DNA from: Cladopsammia gracilis
Taxonomy: Eukaryota; Cnidaria; Anthozoa; Scleractinia; Dendrophylliidae
NCBI GenBank assembly: GCA_022457155.1
Contig: JAJGOT010000091.1
Coordinates: forward strand, 1,758,501-1,822,500
DNA length: 64,000 nucleotides
Direction of reading: 5' to 3'
The notes below the pieces were generated by a model. It saw only the letters and a list, made by a program, of their open reading frames with translations. It had not been told where the DNA came from and searched no databases. The translations under genes were made by a program, and so were the position numbers. Below are positions 1 through 10,349 of the stretch, piece by piece (positions within the stretch are counted from its first letter, which is position 1; each line of letters opens with the position of its first letter).

Positions 1-220
1 AAACGTTCTTGTGTGATCAGCGTGACGGGTAATAATTACTGATGTGTTTTGACGTAATCTCCAACCAACATCGCTGTGCTCTTGTTGTCGACTACATAAA
101 CAACGAGAAGGAGGGAAAGTTTAGTCCAAAATTTTTCAAACATAATTACTGAGTGTCACGCTAGTCACGCAAGATTTTGCCATCCTATTCCACTTGCCGT
201 CCTGTTGCGTAAGTTCACTA
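1..220. other. Single-copy left flank
   Basis: This stretch is not repeated in the later units and holds no exon I can recognise. If the SETDB1 exons at 1302 belong to a full gene, this is part of one of its introns, because the Tudor, MBD, pre-SET and first half of SET are not in the window. Confidence 0.5.
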
Positions 221-224
221 TTAA

Positions 225-666
225 GGCTGGTTCTCATATAATCGTCCCGGTCGTCCCGGTCGTCCGAGTCGTTTCAAAAGTTTTTTGCAAACGACTCAGA
301 CGATCGGGACGACTCAAGCGATTTGGGTTCTCATATGATCGTCCCGATCGTCTCGAACGTCAATAACGCGGTCGTAAACTGGGTCCGACAACATGTTTTC
401 GGTAATAATACTGTATTCTGGAGTAGATTTGGCTCGCTTCGATCGCCTCAGTCGTCCAGGTCGCCTGAGAGTAGTTCTCATATGATCGTCCCCGATTTCT
501 CACGATCGTCCCAGTCGTCCGCATAGAACACAGTTCTATCCAAGCGACCGTGATCGTTCCAGTCGTCCCGGGTCGTCTCAGAAGTGTTCTCATATAATCG
601 TCCCGATCGTCCGTGCACTTTTTGAAACGACTCGGACGACCGGGACGATTATATGAGAACCAGCCT
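225..666. mobile_element. TTAA-flanked inverted-repeat MITE (foldback-like)
   Basis: The left end (GGCTGGTTCTCATATAATCG, 225-244) is the inverse complement of the right end at about 646-665. TTAA flanks both sides (221-224, 667-670), which suggests a piggyBac-like target duplication. Inside, the terminal motif recurs at about 329, 475 and 590, among many GTCCCGATCGTC-like words in both orientations, so the element can fold back extensively. No transposase is present, so it is non-autonomous. The family assignment rests only on the TTAA site. The left breakpoint of the 21 kb tandem unit (569) falls inside it. Confidence 0.8.
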
Positions 667-841
667 TTAATAGTCTCTGTGCATAAATGTATTAATAGTT
701 TCATAACAAAAGTGGACATTAAATTATTTAGGTTTCCATTGTTGCAGATATGGTTTCTCATTGCGATACTAAAAATTGTTTCATAACCCCTTGAAGTATC
801 CCCTGTTACTGACTTTTAATCTCCATCCAGGCATATAGCGT

Positions 842-1066
842 AGTTTTCAATTGAGTGTCGTAAAACCAAAACCAAATTAATCACTCAGGCCAGTCAAAAC
901 ATTCCACACAATCCACTGACCCAATCAAAGCTCGAAGCAAATACATGTAGCCGGCGCCAAGCGCGGGAAAACGCGTGCGAGCAAGTCACGATTAGTTTTG
1001 GTTTTACTTCTGATTGGTTGAGAAAGTGGCACGAGATTTTTAGCCAATCACAAAGCGTGGTAATAC
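842..1066. repeat. CCAAT/E2F-like dispersed repeat
   Basis: Contains an E2F-like word CCAAGCGCGGGAAAA (957-971), an inverted CCAAT box (about 1012) and AGCCAATCA (about 1042). GTATAAATG follows at 1075. The composition is promoter-like. From memory, very similar sequence is scattered in coral genomes, so I call it a repeat that may carry promoter activity rather than a defined promoter. Confidence 0.5.
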
Positions 1067-1301
1067 AGAGAACCGTATAAATGAGTGCCAGCGAATCCTA
1101 AGGACTCGGAAAACCTGACAAGATGTTGGAAGTAGCTTTGCGATTTATCGTTCAGTGATGGGTGGGGGTTGGGGGTGAATTGTAATAACATGTGTAATAC
1201 TCCTAATTGCTTCAGTGATTTGAAATCCAGAGAAGCTATCGCAAACTTGTTGAGTTTCCATCGGATACAAACGTCACCTTGCTTTTTATTTGGTTCCACA
1301 G

Positions 1302-3698
1302 ATGAAGAAGAGAAAAACGTCAGTCAAAGCAGTGATTTCGATTTTGATGAGGTGGACGAATCTTTCTGTCAGAAAATGCGAGATAACACTGCTCAGAACA
1401 GGTCAGGAGATGAGGACGCAAATATGGCAAGTCTGACAAAAGAGGGCGAAAGTCAAGAACAGGGCTCTACTAACGACACTGGGGGAAACATTTTTAGTAT
1501 CATTGACTTAACCAGCGATGCTGAGCTTGACAGCGAAAGCTCTTCAACTAAAAAAGATAGTGACTTACAATCCGCCTCTGATGTGCCACAAATTCCGCAG
1601 ATTAAACTTGAACCTACAAGTTCTGTAGAATCACAAAAACCTGCTCAACCGGATGAGAAGCCGGAAAAACTTGTTAAACCGGTTAAAGATGTCAACTCAG
1701 ACTCCGCGCCGCCTCTTATCTCCGCGGAAGATCTTTCCAAACTCGCGGCCCAAAATCCAACTGTGGCGGACGAACCGCCGATTTTAACTAAAATGAACGT
1801 GCCTGCCCGCCGAGTTTCAAACTCTCTCGAGGACATGATTTCACGGTTAAAGACGCGCGTACTGACTACTCAGCCGTCTTCTTCAGACTCCAGTTTGAAT
1901 GGGGGAGACGGACCAATCCAGATGGACTTAGAACAGTCGGTAGGAGACGCTCTAGACAAGCGTTCGTCTGATAAATCACCTGGAAGTGCGGAAAATCCAT
2001 TTGGAATTACGGTAGAACCAATATCGGACCCGTCATCCCCAGAGACAGAGAATATAGAGTCCTATCCCCCCTCGCCGGCTAGTTTGCGTTCGGATGTTTC
2101 AAAAGCCGAGTCGTTAGACCGGAAGTCGGAGCTTTCAACCGGAAGTTCTCGACGCAGCAACGGGATGTCTTCGCAGCCGCCGGCGAAAAAGTTTAAGAGT
2201 AAGTGGATAATTTTTTAACACTTGAAAAGTGGAAGTGGGGGCGCGGTGGTGTAGTGGTTTGCGCGTCGAACTTTGAACCTGAAGGTCGGTGGTTCGAGCC
2301 TGGCCTCTATCATCATGTTGTTTCCTTAGACAAGAAACTTTACTTCCATTGTCTCTCTCCACCCAGGTGTATAAATGGATACCAGTGACAAAATGCTGGG
2401 GGTAACCTTGTAGGGGTATCCCTTCAATTGGTCTCGCGCCAAAGGATATTCAATAGACAACAACAACAACATCAACAACAACTTTTATTTGTACTCTTCA
2501 GACTCTTAGCTCTTTTTCATTTTTGTTTCAGCAAACAATCCTAAGATCCACTACTCTCGATCTCACCCGAAACCAAACTCCACCAGCCCTTCAATAAAAG
2601 CCTCACCCAACACTCCCTCGCCCGCACGCCCCTCTTTGTCGCGTCAGTCTTCGGCCAGCAGCAAGAGAATGAGCACGAGGTTGATGTTTGGAGAAGAGCA
2701 CTGTTACGTCATCGATGCTAAGGCTTATGGAAACTGTGGTCGATATTTAAATGTAAGTGCCCTTGTGTTGGTAACATAAGGTGAAAATAGGTTTTGCACT
2801 TCCATCCGTTATCTAGAACAAGTGAGAAGGAAATTAATTGATAATCGAACGCTAAGTACTACGTGAAGGTACTTCTCAATAGCTTTTATTAAAACGGTCA
2901 CACTTTAGGATTTCATCCACTGTCAGTGAGTGTCTCAAAAGTTAGAACTGCCCAGTACACCATAATAAACAGCACCAAAGGAAAGCACTAAACGTCAGTC
3001 TTTATTTAAATGGACACACTTGAGGATTTCACAGTCACCACATTAAAGTACTGCGCTAGAGCTTTCATTTGAATGGTCGCACTTAACGTGGCTCCAAGTA
3101 GTTTTTTTGGGTCACACTTCCCTTTTTGAATGCGCTTATACATAATCTTGACGATGCTCTTTTTATGCTAATCAGTGTTTCCAAAGCAATGGTAAACAAA
3201 CAAGGCGAAAAACAGTTTTTCCTAATTATCTTTCGATTTTGGGGCTACCCGCGACAAGCTATAAAATGCACTATAATCTACAAAGTGTAGCACACTAAAT
3301 GGGAAAATTTCAAACAAATTAAACTGTTCGGTTTTGAATAAATCGCTGACACATATGACACATGTTTTTTCAAGTTTAAAATATAAGCAGTCAAAACATC
3401 CCATAGGTCTCACAAATCATCATTAAATTACCACAGAAAGTTTCCTCAGACTTAAATTATTACTCCCGACTGCAAATAGCTCTGACTAACTCCTCGGCAA
3501 TAAAGAGATCGAGCTATTCAATCAAATGCAGTTTTGCTTGACGTTTTCATTCTTTTTAAGTAAGATTATGTATAAGCGCATTCAAAAAGGGAAGTGTGAC
3601 CCCCCCAAAAAAACTACTTGGAGCCACCTTAAGGATTTTACCACAGACTCAAGTTACAACCACCTTGTATAACTTAATAAACAACACCACAGGAACTT

Positions 3699-3729
<31 letters not shown>

Positions 3730-6674
3730 CGTTTATTCGTACTGTAATATAATGCTCAATAGGTTTCATTTGAATCGTTACATTATTTCATTTTGTTAAA
3801 CTGAACCAGTCCTTGTGTTTGTTTTAACAGCATAGCTGCTCACCAAACCTGTTTGTCCAGAATGTGTTTGTGGATACTCACGATCTTCGATTTCCTTGGG
3901 TGGCGTTCTTTACCCAACAGTAAGTTTGTTGTGAAATTCACGAGTATTTTGCTCCATTATAGGGTTATCCATGTCTTATTTGATGTACTTATCAGTGTTA
4001 ACAGTTGACACCAAAACGTAATAACGACGTGCAAAACTCATCCACCCTTCATTTCCCTGCTGTAATAGGTAGGTCTGAGGCTGACTCGTCTCCAGTCGTC
4101 TCTCAATTAACGAGAGGAGCGCGAGGTGTGGTCGCGTTCCGCGTCTATCCCCCACGCGCGTCTCCCGCGTCTTGCCTAGAAAGACGACTGGGGACGAGTC
4201 AGGGTCTGAGGTGTCCGCAAACGTGATTTGAATTCGATTGTCGAGCGTTTAAAACCAATAACGATTGAGAATTCGATTACTATTGATCCGTTGACCCCAA
4301 TTTCTGGCCAAGTTCATACTTGAGAATTTGATCTAAAGACACAAAAGTTCGAACATAACATTAATTATGGTTTGATAACAACAGTGAAGGGTTGATTGAC
4401 AATTATGCACCGAAGTGGAGGTGAATTATTGTTTTAGTGTTTTTCAAACCAGTGGATAGGTAGCCAAAAAAAGTTACTTTATTTCTGACAAATGGCGAAA
4501 AATCTCGCTCGCGAAATGCAGAACAATGCCTGGAGGTTTATGGCAAATAGTATACCGAGTTTAGGGTGTGGGGGGGGGGGGGGGGGGGAGGGGGCCTTAA
4601 CTACAGTTTTAGAGTCGTTGCTAAGGGCATTATTTTATGGTTAGCATTTCTCACGTGTCATAAACTGCTAACATGATGGAAACTATGAAACTGAACACAA
4701 AACATCACTAAATCGACATTGCGCATGCGCAACTAGTGCCAGTCCCCAACCGCGCGTAAGAATGAAAAAGCGCAAAAATTGAAAAAAAAGAGATAAAAAT
4801 CCAATTTTTTTGGCAAATCATAAGCAATTAAACTTTTTTTTTTAACATTAGATGAAAAAAAGGGAAGCTATTAAAGAAACTGTATGAAATACACCTTTAT
4901 GATGTCAAAGCTTTTTCAATAACGTGAATTTTAACAAATCCATGCTACAGAAATTTTATTAGGATGTTCTTAGCCGTTAACATTGGTTTTATTGGGAAAA
5001 AATGTAAGATGTTTGAGTTTTAAAGGGTTTTATGTTCTGGTCACGTGACAACCAACTATGGTTGTGACTCATAAAATTTGATGGAGCTATTAACAGTGAG
5101 AAAGAACGTGACTAAACATCGTAGCCGAGGAAGTTAAAGAATCTGACCCAACCAGTTCGCATTGCGCGCCTACGTTGGTTCATCCGCCATTTTCAGGGCC
5201 CCCGAAAGTCCATACTGTATTGTAGATGAGAAATTCTCTCGTGCAAGAGATGATATGCTTGACCAAATATGGAATAGAGCCGTATCATAACAATAAAACA
5301 AACCGGGTGGGTCAGACTCTTTAAGAAACCGATTATATGACCTTTGGAACTCTTCCATAGCAACCACCTTGTAGTCAAGGTTCTCCCCCTTAAGAAGCCA
5401 ATCAGAGCGCGCGAAAAACGCTATCCACAGGCCATGAAAATACAGAAATATATTGATCAGTGTTAGCGTTTGGTTTTAAGTGAACACAGTTCTTGGACTC
5501 CTGCACATTCTAGGAATCCTGCACAAATTTTAAGGTTCCCCATATGAAATTAGTCATCAACCTATTTTTCATTATTTTACACTTAACTTCACTCAAAACA
5601 TCAAAACCATGGCTTGGCTTGTGAAATTCCCGTTTATTACATTGCTTTTTGGACTGTCTATACATCTTCAACTTTTATTGTAATTCTTTCAGTTAGTGTT
5701 TACTTAGCTTGGATTTTGCAAACGCCTTTAACTTTAATGACGAATCCTTTACATTTACGATTGCGAGCGTCTACACTTGGCTCAAGTTAAGGTGTCTTAG
5801 ATCGTTACTTTTATTTTTCTTGTAACAAAGTGTAGTATAAGATTGCTATATACAATTTTTTAAGTTTTCCAACTGTTATATTTTCATCCATTATGCTATT
5901 TAAGTAACAATGCGTGTAAGAACTGGGCAATCCTCTACTGTTCTGCGGCATTTCGCTTTCCCCGCATACGATTGTTTAGATTTTCTTTCTGAGAATGCAT
6001 CAACCTACACGTTTTTGAAATAAAGTGTACCGAAACTTTATTTTAAAGCGATATTTCTTTTGTGCTACAAGACTTTATCCAATCATGAGACTCCAAAACA
6101 ATGGCCAAGAAAGGCTTCTAATTTTCCATGTTTCCCACATAGAAATTTTGCTGCATTAAAACTCAGAATAGTTTTCACTAAAAGGGAATCAAAAAGTAAA
6201 CTAGAGAGAAATAAATGCACTACCTGATGAAGTGATAGTAGATTTTCATGTTTTAGCCAATGAGGTGGACGATTTCAACAATATCACAATTAACACCTTT
6301 CTGCATTCCTTGCCCTTGGGTTGCCTAGTTCTTACTAGGACCATTACTTAAGTGAACATAATTGTTTGCGTCCCGAGAACACAAGGGACCTCACGTTATG
6401 CGTTCCAGCAAAGTTTTGTGCTATAAACGCACGATTTGCGCATCCCTGGGTTAATGATTGCTTGAGATTCCTTTTATTCTGCTATAAATTTTGGAACTTT
6501 GAAGTTTAATTTATTAAGTTTCGAATTTAACTTGTTCGTTCTTATTCTTGCTCCAGGAATGTGGCGGCTGGCACGGAGCTAACGTGGGACTATGCTTACG
6601 AAGTCGACAGCGTCAAAGGCAAAGTTTTACACTGCTACTGCGGGTCAGCGGAGTGCCGTGGAAGACTGCTATGA
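1302..6674 (+). CDS. SETDB1: Histone-lysine N-methyltransferase SETDB1, C-terminal exons (unit 1)
   Basis: SETDB1 enzymes methylate histone H3 lysine 9 in the nucleus and silence genes and transposons. Four exons are visible: 1302-2198, 2532-2752, 3831-3919 and 6557-6674 (stop TGA). All have GT-AG borders and matching phases (1, 0, 2). Exon 1 codes about 299 low-complexity acidic/Ser residues, the insertion that splits the SET domain. It has a SUMO-interacting motif IIDLTSD (1499-1519) and a sumoylation consensus IKLE (1601-1612). Exon 2 ends ...[17 protein letters not shown], exon 3 begins [13 protein letters not shown], and exon 4 has ELTWDYAYE and the post-[11 protein letters not shown], ending GRLL. 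NHSC forms part of the cofactor pocket and the CxCx4C binds zinc. The Tudor, MBD, pre-SET and first SET half must lie left of the window. The reading frame is also open upstream of 1302, back to an ATG at 1190, so the exon start is inferred from the tract and AG at 1300-1301. Confidence 0.88.
2237..2482 (+). mobile_element. tRNA-derived SINE in SETDB1 intron
   Basis: The tRNA-like head has an A-box-like TGGTGTAGTGG (2247-2257) and a B-box-like GGTTCGAGCCT (2291-2301). A tRNA-unrelated body follows, and the 3' tail is built of CAA repeats. The head has an A box degraded relative to the unit 2 copy (GTGTAG versus GTCTAG). It sits in the intron between 2199 and 2531, on the gene strand. Confidence 0.8.
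2860..3082 (+). repeat. Coral-type satellite, left part
   Basis: Degenerate repeats of about 90 bases with the words GGTCACACTTTAGGATTTCATC, GTTAGAACTGCCCAGTACAC and CTTTCATTTGAATGGTC. The array is interrupted at 3083 by a TTAA-flanked element and resumes at 3633. Equivalent blocks in the other units are at about 23938-24139 and 44991-45213. Confidence 0.65.
3087..3628. mobile_element. TTAA-flanked TIR MITE inserted in satellite
   Basis: Long terminal inverted repeats: GTGGCTCCAAGTAGTTTTTT... at the left end and its inverse complement at the right end, continuing through GGGAAGTGTGA and the ATGTATAAGCGCATTC words for about 70 bases. TTAA flanks both sides (3083-3086, 3629-3632). The interior is AT-rich with no transposase. 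It lies in the SETDB1 intron between 2753 and 3830. Confidence 0.82.
3633..3790 (+). repeat. Coral-type satellite, right part with CAA microsatellite
   Basis: Resumes the satellite with GGATTTTACCACAGACTC and ACCACCTTGTATAACTTAAT. It holds a (CAA)n run of about ten units and ends with GTTTCATTTGAATCGTTAC. Equivalent blocks: about 24689-24846 and 45764-45922. Confidence 0.6.
4081..4202. mobile_element. MULE-like MITE with 9-bp target duplication
   Basis: Terminal inverted repeats CTGACTCGTCTCCAGTCGTC / GACGACTGGGGACGAGTCAG, with one mismatch. The 9-base direct repeat GGTCTGAGG flanks it at 4072-4080 and 4203-4211. A 9-base duplication fits Mutator-like elements. It is too short to code a transposase. 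It lies in the last SETDB1 intron. A second member, in the opposite orientation, is at 14601. Confidence 0.85.
4212..6556 (+). other. Large SETDB1 intron, remainder
   Basis: No exon is seen. A poly-G run at 4570-4588 is 19 bases here, 12 in unit 2 (from about 25626) and 17 in unit 3 (from about 46703). At 5170-5210 the minus strand reads AAAATGGCGGATG, a YY1-like word, near an inverted CCAAT box at about 5400. I could not link this to any coding exon. Equivalent stretches: 25268-27605 and 46344-48688. Confidence 0.5.
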
Positions 6675-7626
6675 GCCCATCCTTTCATTGGTCAGCGGTG
6701 AAACGCTATGAAGTCGCGACGTCATTTCTTTGAACATTTCTGGCGACGTATTTGAAAAGTATCACAGAAAAACGGCAAATCATTCGGTATGACAAGATAG
6801 ATGGACCATGGTTTTAACTCCAGTTGACTGTACATACCTTGCGTTACCATCGGTGGAGTCGTGCGTTTGCGTGCTGTGTGACACCTTAGAAATAAGCGGG
6901 TATACACTTTTGGCTTCATTCTCACTTTAGAAATGATGAGGGGCCTGGTGACTAGTTTCAGAGCATCTCATAGAGTTGATATACAGCTGCAAAAAATGAT
7001 CAGTAGAAAAATGCATCGAATTTGCTCCATTTTTGAACCTTTTAATTTCGACACAACACTGTAAAGCTCGGAAATGCTCAAGCAACAAATTTTAAGTGCC
7101 TTCTTACGTGTTTCGTAACTGGTCGCTTTTAAGTTCCCAGGCCCTGTGATAAAAAAAAGAACTTTACAAGCCCTATAGTGCCAGTTTGATCAAATTTCGA
7201 CATGTTGATTTCTTTGGGAATATTTCGAAAGAAAATCGTCTATTTATTTACCTCTCCAAACCGTGTTTTAATCAGAGCACGGGAAGATCACTTTTTCCGG
7301 CCTTACCTTTCGCATTTTCACGGCCGCTATTAAATTTGCATGTTCCGGAGGAAAAGCTCGTCAGCTTTCTGTGACTTCACAGGAAGACGGGAAATTTGAT
7401 TGAATTGGCACTTTAACCTTGTTGGTGCATTTTGTACATATTCACTTTTAAACGATTTTTCAAACGATTTTTCAAACTCATTATGAAAGAGAATGTAAGT
7501 TTGTTACCATTTCATTGATCCATGAGTGTTATAAGAGCAGTTTTCGACTGACTGATCCAGCCAGTCATTACGAACATGCTGTATTTTAGCCAGTAAGTCG
7601 AAAGACCAAGACCTTAACTGTCTTCC
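6675..7626 (+). other. SETDB1 3' UTR and downstream DNA
   Basis: The 3' untranslated region should begin here. I see no canonical AATAAA close to the stop codon, so the polyadenylation site is undetermined. No other gene is recognised. Unit 2 differs locally: about 28042-28050 reads ATATCATAG where units 1 and 3 read AATGATCAGTAG. Equivalents: 27724-28670 and 48807-49758. Confidence 0.4.
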
Positions 7627-7728
7627 CCCGCGCTTGGTACAGGTTGCATATTTTCCCGCGCTTGGCTTCAGGTTGCATATTTTCCCGCGCTTGGCACCCG
7701 TTTCATGTTGTCCTACGCTTGGCACTGG
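7627..7728. repeat. Minisatellite with TTTTCCCGCGCTTGG units
   Basis: Three to four copies of a unit of about 32 bases, GGTTGCATATTTTCCCGCGCTTGGC-like, with the last copies degenerate. The 15-base core is the exact inverse complement of the E2F-like word at 957-971. Open frames across it are repeat translations, not genes. Confidence 0.75.
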
Positions 7729-8308
7729 CTTTACCACGAGTTCAAATTGGTTTATTACGTTATTTCAGCGCATTGTGATTGGCTAGATATATTTTTTTCA
7801 GTTCTGGTCTAATCATTCGAAAACTGTTTCACGATGTAAGTCTTTAGATTTATGTTTTTTTCTGTTTGATAATAACATAACATCTTTCTAGTTTTCTTAG
7901 TGCTTTTAACGATTTCAACACTTTTTAATTCTATGCTAGTATTCTATAAACGCACAAGTTTCAGTTTGTATACAGCTCGCTTTTGTGAATTGTCGATAGC
8001 TTTTCATTGTATTACTAATGCTGCGTTTTATTCAACTATTGCAAGACACCCAGTGGATTATTTAAAATTTGATATATTGCGTGTTTGTACAAAAAAAAAG
8101 ATGATATGAATTTGATTAGTACTGGCTAGTTTAAGATATTGTGATGTTGTATTTTTGGATTAAATTATGGGGTTTGTTCGAATTCTAAGACAACCCTGAC
8201 TTTATAAAACCAGTAAAGATGGATTTTAATTTATTCAGTATTTCTGCTAAGTCTTTGATTTTATCTGGGTTATTGCAGCTGTCCTTTCGGTTCAGCAGGG
8301 TTGTGCCT

Positions 8309-8693
8309 AAATCATACCGTCCAGAAGGACTAGGACGTCGGACACCTTATTGAGACTTATGTAACGTAATGTCGACACTTAAAATGTTATTTACAATAAA
8401 TTTTTAAGTGTAACAAAGAAAATCTGAAATCCCCACTCAGGATTGAATCTGTGACCTCAGCTAGGCTTAGGCTTACATAGCCTACCGTACCACTGTACCA
8501 CCTAGCTTCTCGGGTTGCTTAGTCCTAAATTTAACTATATAAACTGCTGACCCCAACCTCAACTGCAAGCTAACCAGTTACTCTGTTATATAAGTCTCAA
8601 TAAGGTGTCCGACCTCCTTCTGAGCTATGGAATCTAGCAATTTCCTCCTAATAATTTTGACGGTGTCCGACGTCCCTCTGGACGGTATGATTT
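8309..8693 (-). mobile_element. Inverted-repeat element enclosing a tRNA-like SINE head
   Basis: The ends are inverted: AAATCATACCGTCCAG (8309-8324) against CTGGACGGTATGATTT near 8678-8693. A second pair is GTCGGACACCTTATTGAGAC (about 8337) against its inverse complement near 8592-8611. On the minus strand, 8511 to 8431 reads as a tRNA-like head, with A-box-like TGGTACAGTGG and B-box-like GATTCAATCC. This is either a SINE flanked by copies of another repeat, or a composite MITE. Confidence 0.6.
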
Positions 8694-8725
8694 GGGCTTG
8701 ACCATTAAGCAGAGGCTCCAATGGA

Positions 8726-8892
8726 GTTTTTGTGGTGGGGATATCAGCTGAGCGAATTGAGTGTAGGCTCAAGAGACCGTTTTTGCTCAGTTGTTTTGTG
8801 GTGAGGAAATTATCTGAACGAAGTGAATGTGGGCTCAAGAAACCGTTTTCGTGGTGGGGAAATCAGCTGAACGAAGTGAGTGTAGGCTCTCG
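8726..8892 (+). repeat. Short tandem array, about 55-base units
   Basis: Three degenerate units, each carrying GTGGTGGGGAAATCAGCTGA, ACGAAGTGAGTGTAGGCTC and AAGAAACCGTTTT. It abuts the inverted-repeat element on its left. The 111-residue open frame through it has a periodic translation and is not a gene. Equivalents: 29770-29936 and 50858-51024. Confidence 0.65.
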
Positions 8893-9910
8893 CGAAGGGA
8901 CCCGACTGAGGGGATGTTGCTTGGACGGTTGCTATGGAAACCGACGCCATAGAGCGACCCTCTGCCCCTTAGTCACACTAACCGAAGGCTATTGGAGAAC
9001 CAATAGGAAATTATTATTTTATACAACCAATATTGACTCCAGTCGGCCGATATGGGGTGGTTTCTAAAAGAGGATTGGAGTGAATGAATAGTTAATTATG
9101 GCTCAGCCTCAGTTCAAAATTAGACCTTCTGATCTTAGATTTAAAACTAGGGTATCTAAAAGGTAGTAATGCTGCGGCTCATTTTGTTGATGTTGACATT
9201 AGGTAGGCAGTGATCCATCTGCTTGCGTGAAACTATGAAAATAGTCACCAATTGTGCGGTGTTTTTAAAACTAAAACCACCCTCCCACCCCCAGGCAAAA
9301 AAATTCACATATGTCGAAGTAGGAAGGTAAATTATAATCGTAGTAGTTCCAATTTATCAAATGATATTCAGTGTGAACATTTGGTTTGTTTAGTTAGTGT
9401 TATTTTCACCGACATCGAGTTCATATATGGGTGAATTCGAGATGTCGTCGTTGTTGCTGTTTTTATTTATTAATTTTTTTTTTTTTGGGGGGGGGGGTAT
9501 TATTATTGGAAAACATAACCATGCTGTATTCACTCTACACATAGCATATACTCATGCGCATGAGACTCGTCCTGTGTATATAGAATGCCATTCTTATCCG
9601 TAAAGATGATTCGCACAATGTTTTCGCGAATCAAAAAATCTTGAAAGCAAACTTTATTTCAGAAAGCGCTACTTTAACTTAATTATATTTACTAGCTTGC
9701 CTTTACCGTTATTATTGGCTTCACGAAGAAAACATTCGAACAAGTTTAATCCCACTTTGCCTTTACCCAGGAAAAAGGTCAACGAATTCTCTTAGTTGAA
9801 AGTTTTATTCAAATATCTATTAGTTTAATCTCAAGAGCAAAACGCGTTAAATTATTGCATCGAAGAAACTGTCGGAAACCCAAGGAAATGTCAAAAATGC
9901 CGCAGAGAAC
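8893..9910. other. Intergenic DNA without recognised feature
   Basis: No gene is recognised. A T run followed by a G run (about 9474-9497) has T/G lengths 13/11, 14/12 and 14/11 in units 1 to 3. Equivalents: 29937-30956 and 51025-52043. Confidence 0.4.
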
Positions 9911-9989
9911 TCTGGTAAAAAGTGTGGTAAAATGCAATGCATTCTGGTAAAAAGTGTGGTTAAATGCAATGCATTCTGGTAAAAAGTGA
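9911..9989 (+). repeat. Tandem repeat, 32-base units
   Basis: Nearly three copies of TCTGGTAAAAAGTGTGGT followed by TAAATGCAATGCAT. The last unit runs into the hairpin repeat at 9976. Equivalents: 30957-31035 and 52044-52122. Confidence 0.65.
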
Positions 9990-10081
9990 TGAATTCGAGA
10001 ATTCGTCCCACCTTGCCTTAAAAATATCGCTTAAATCCTGGTTATGTTGCTGCTCGCTCGCTGCGCTCGCTCCGCAGCAAA
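9976..10081 (+). repeat. Hairpin-ended dispersed repeat, copy a
   Basis: Shares TTCTGGTAAAAAG...GATCA-like and TTAAATCCTGGTTATG with 11994-12108. It ends in the stem-loop TTGCTGC ... GCAGCAA, with the internal palindromic word CGCTGCGCTCGCTCCG. Equivalents: 31022-31127 and 52109-52214. Confidence 0.6.
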
Positions 10082-10349
10082 GAGTGTATTGTCATGATAG
10101 AAAATATGATATGGATCGCTTAAGGATACGTGATCTGTTATTTTCCGGGGTCTTTTCTCGACCCTTGAGAGGAAGTTAGTCAGTTACGACAAATTACTCG
10201 ATGTTGTTGAACGGAAAAAAATTTGCCGATCACCAGATGTTGACTAAACCATTCCTAATCATTTGCCGGTATACAAAAAGAAACCAGCCATATCAGGTTT
10301 GATTCCGCTGATACCCGAAAACTGACCCTGCTGTAAGCCTGGCCGTCAC

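Noticed and set aside
360..761. 133-residue minus-strand ORF (and its parts in units 2 and 3)
   Set aside because: It reads through the inverted-repeat MITE and its tandem words; no domain, and it is lost in the truncated copies.
2247..2301. tRNA gene suggested by A- and B-box-like sequences (also at 8431-8511, minus strand)
   Set aside because: No acceptor stem can be paired, and the 2237 element has a SINE body and CAA tail. These are tRNA-derived repeat heads, not tRNA genes.
5170..5378. Minus-strand promoter and small gene suggested by AAAATGGCGG and a CCAAT box
   Set aside because: The frame from that ATG closes after six codons, and no downstream exon is recognisable; motif matches alone are too weak.
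8732..9067. 111-residue ORF
   Set aside because: It translates the 55-base tandem array and shows the same period; no conserved motif.
9911..9989. CRISPR-like or other spaced direct repeat array
   Set aside because: The units are contiguous tandem copies without variable spacers, in a eukaryotic intergenic region.
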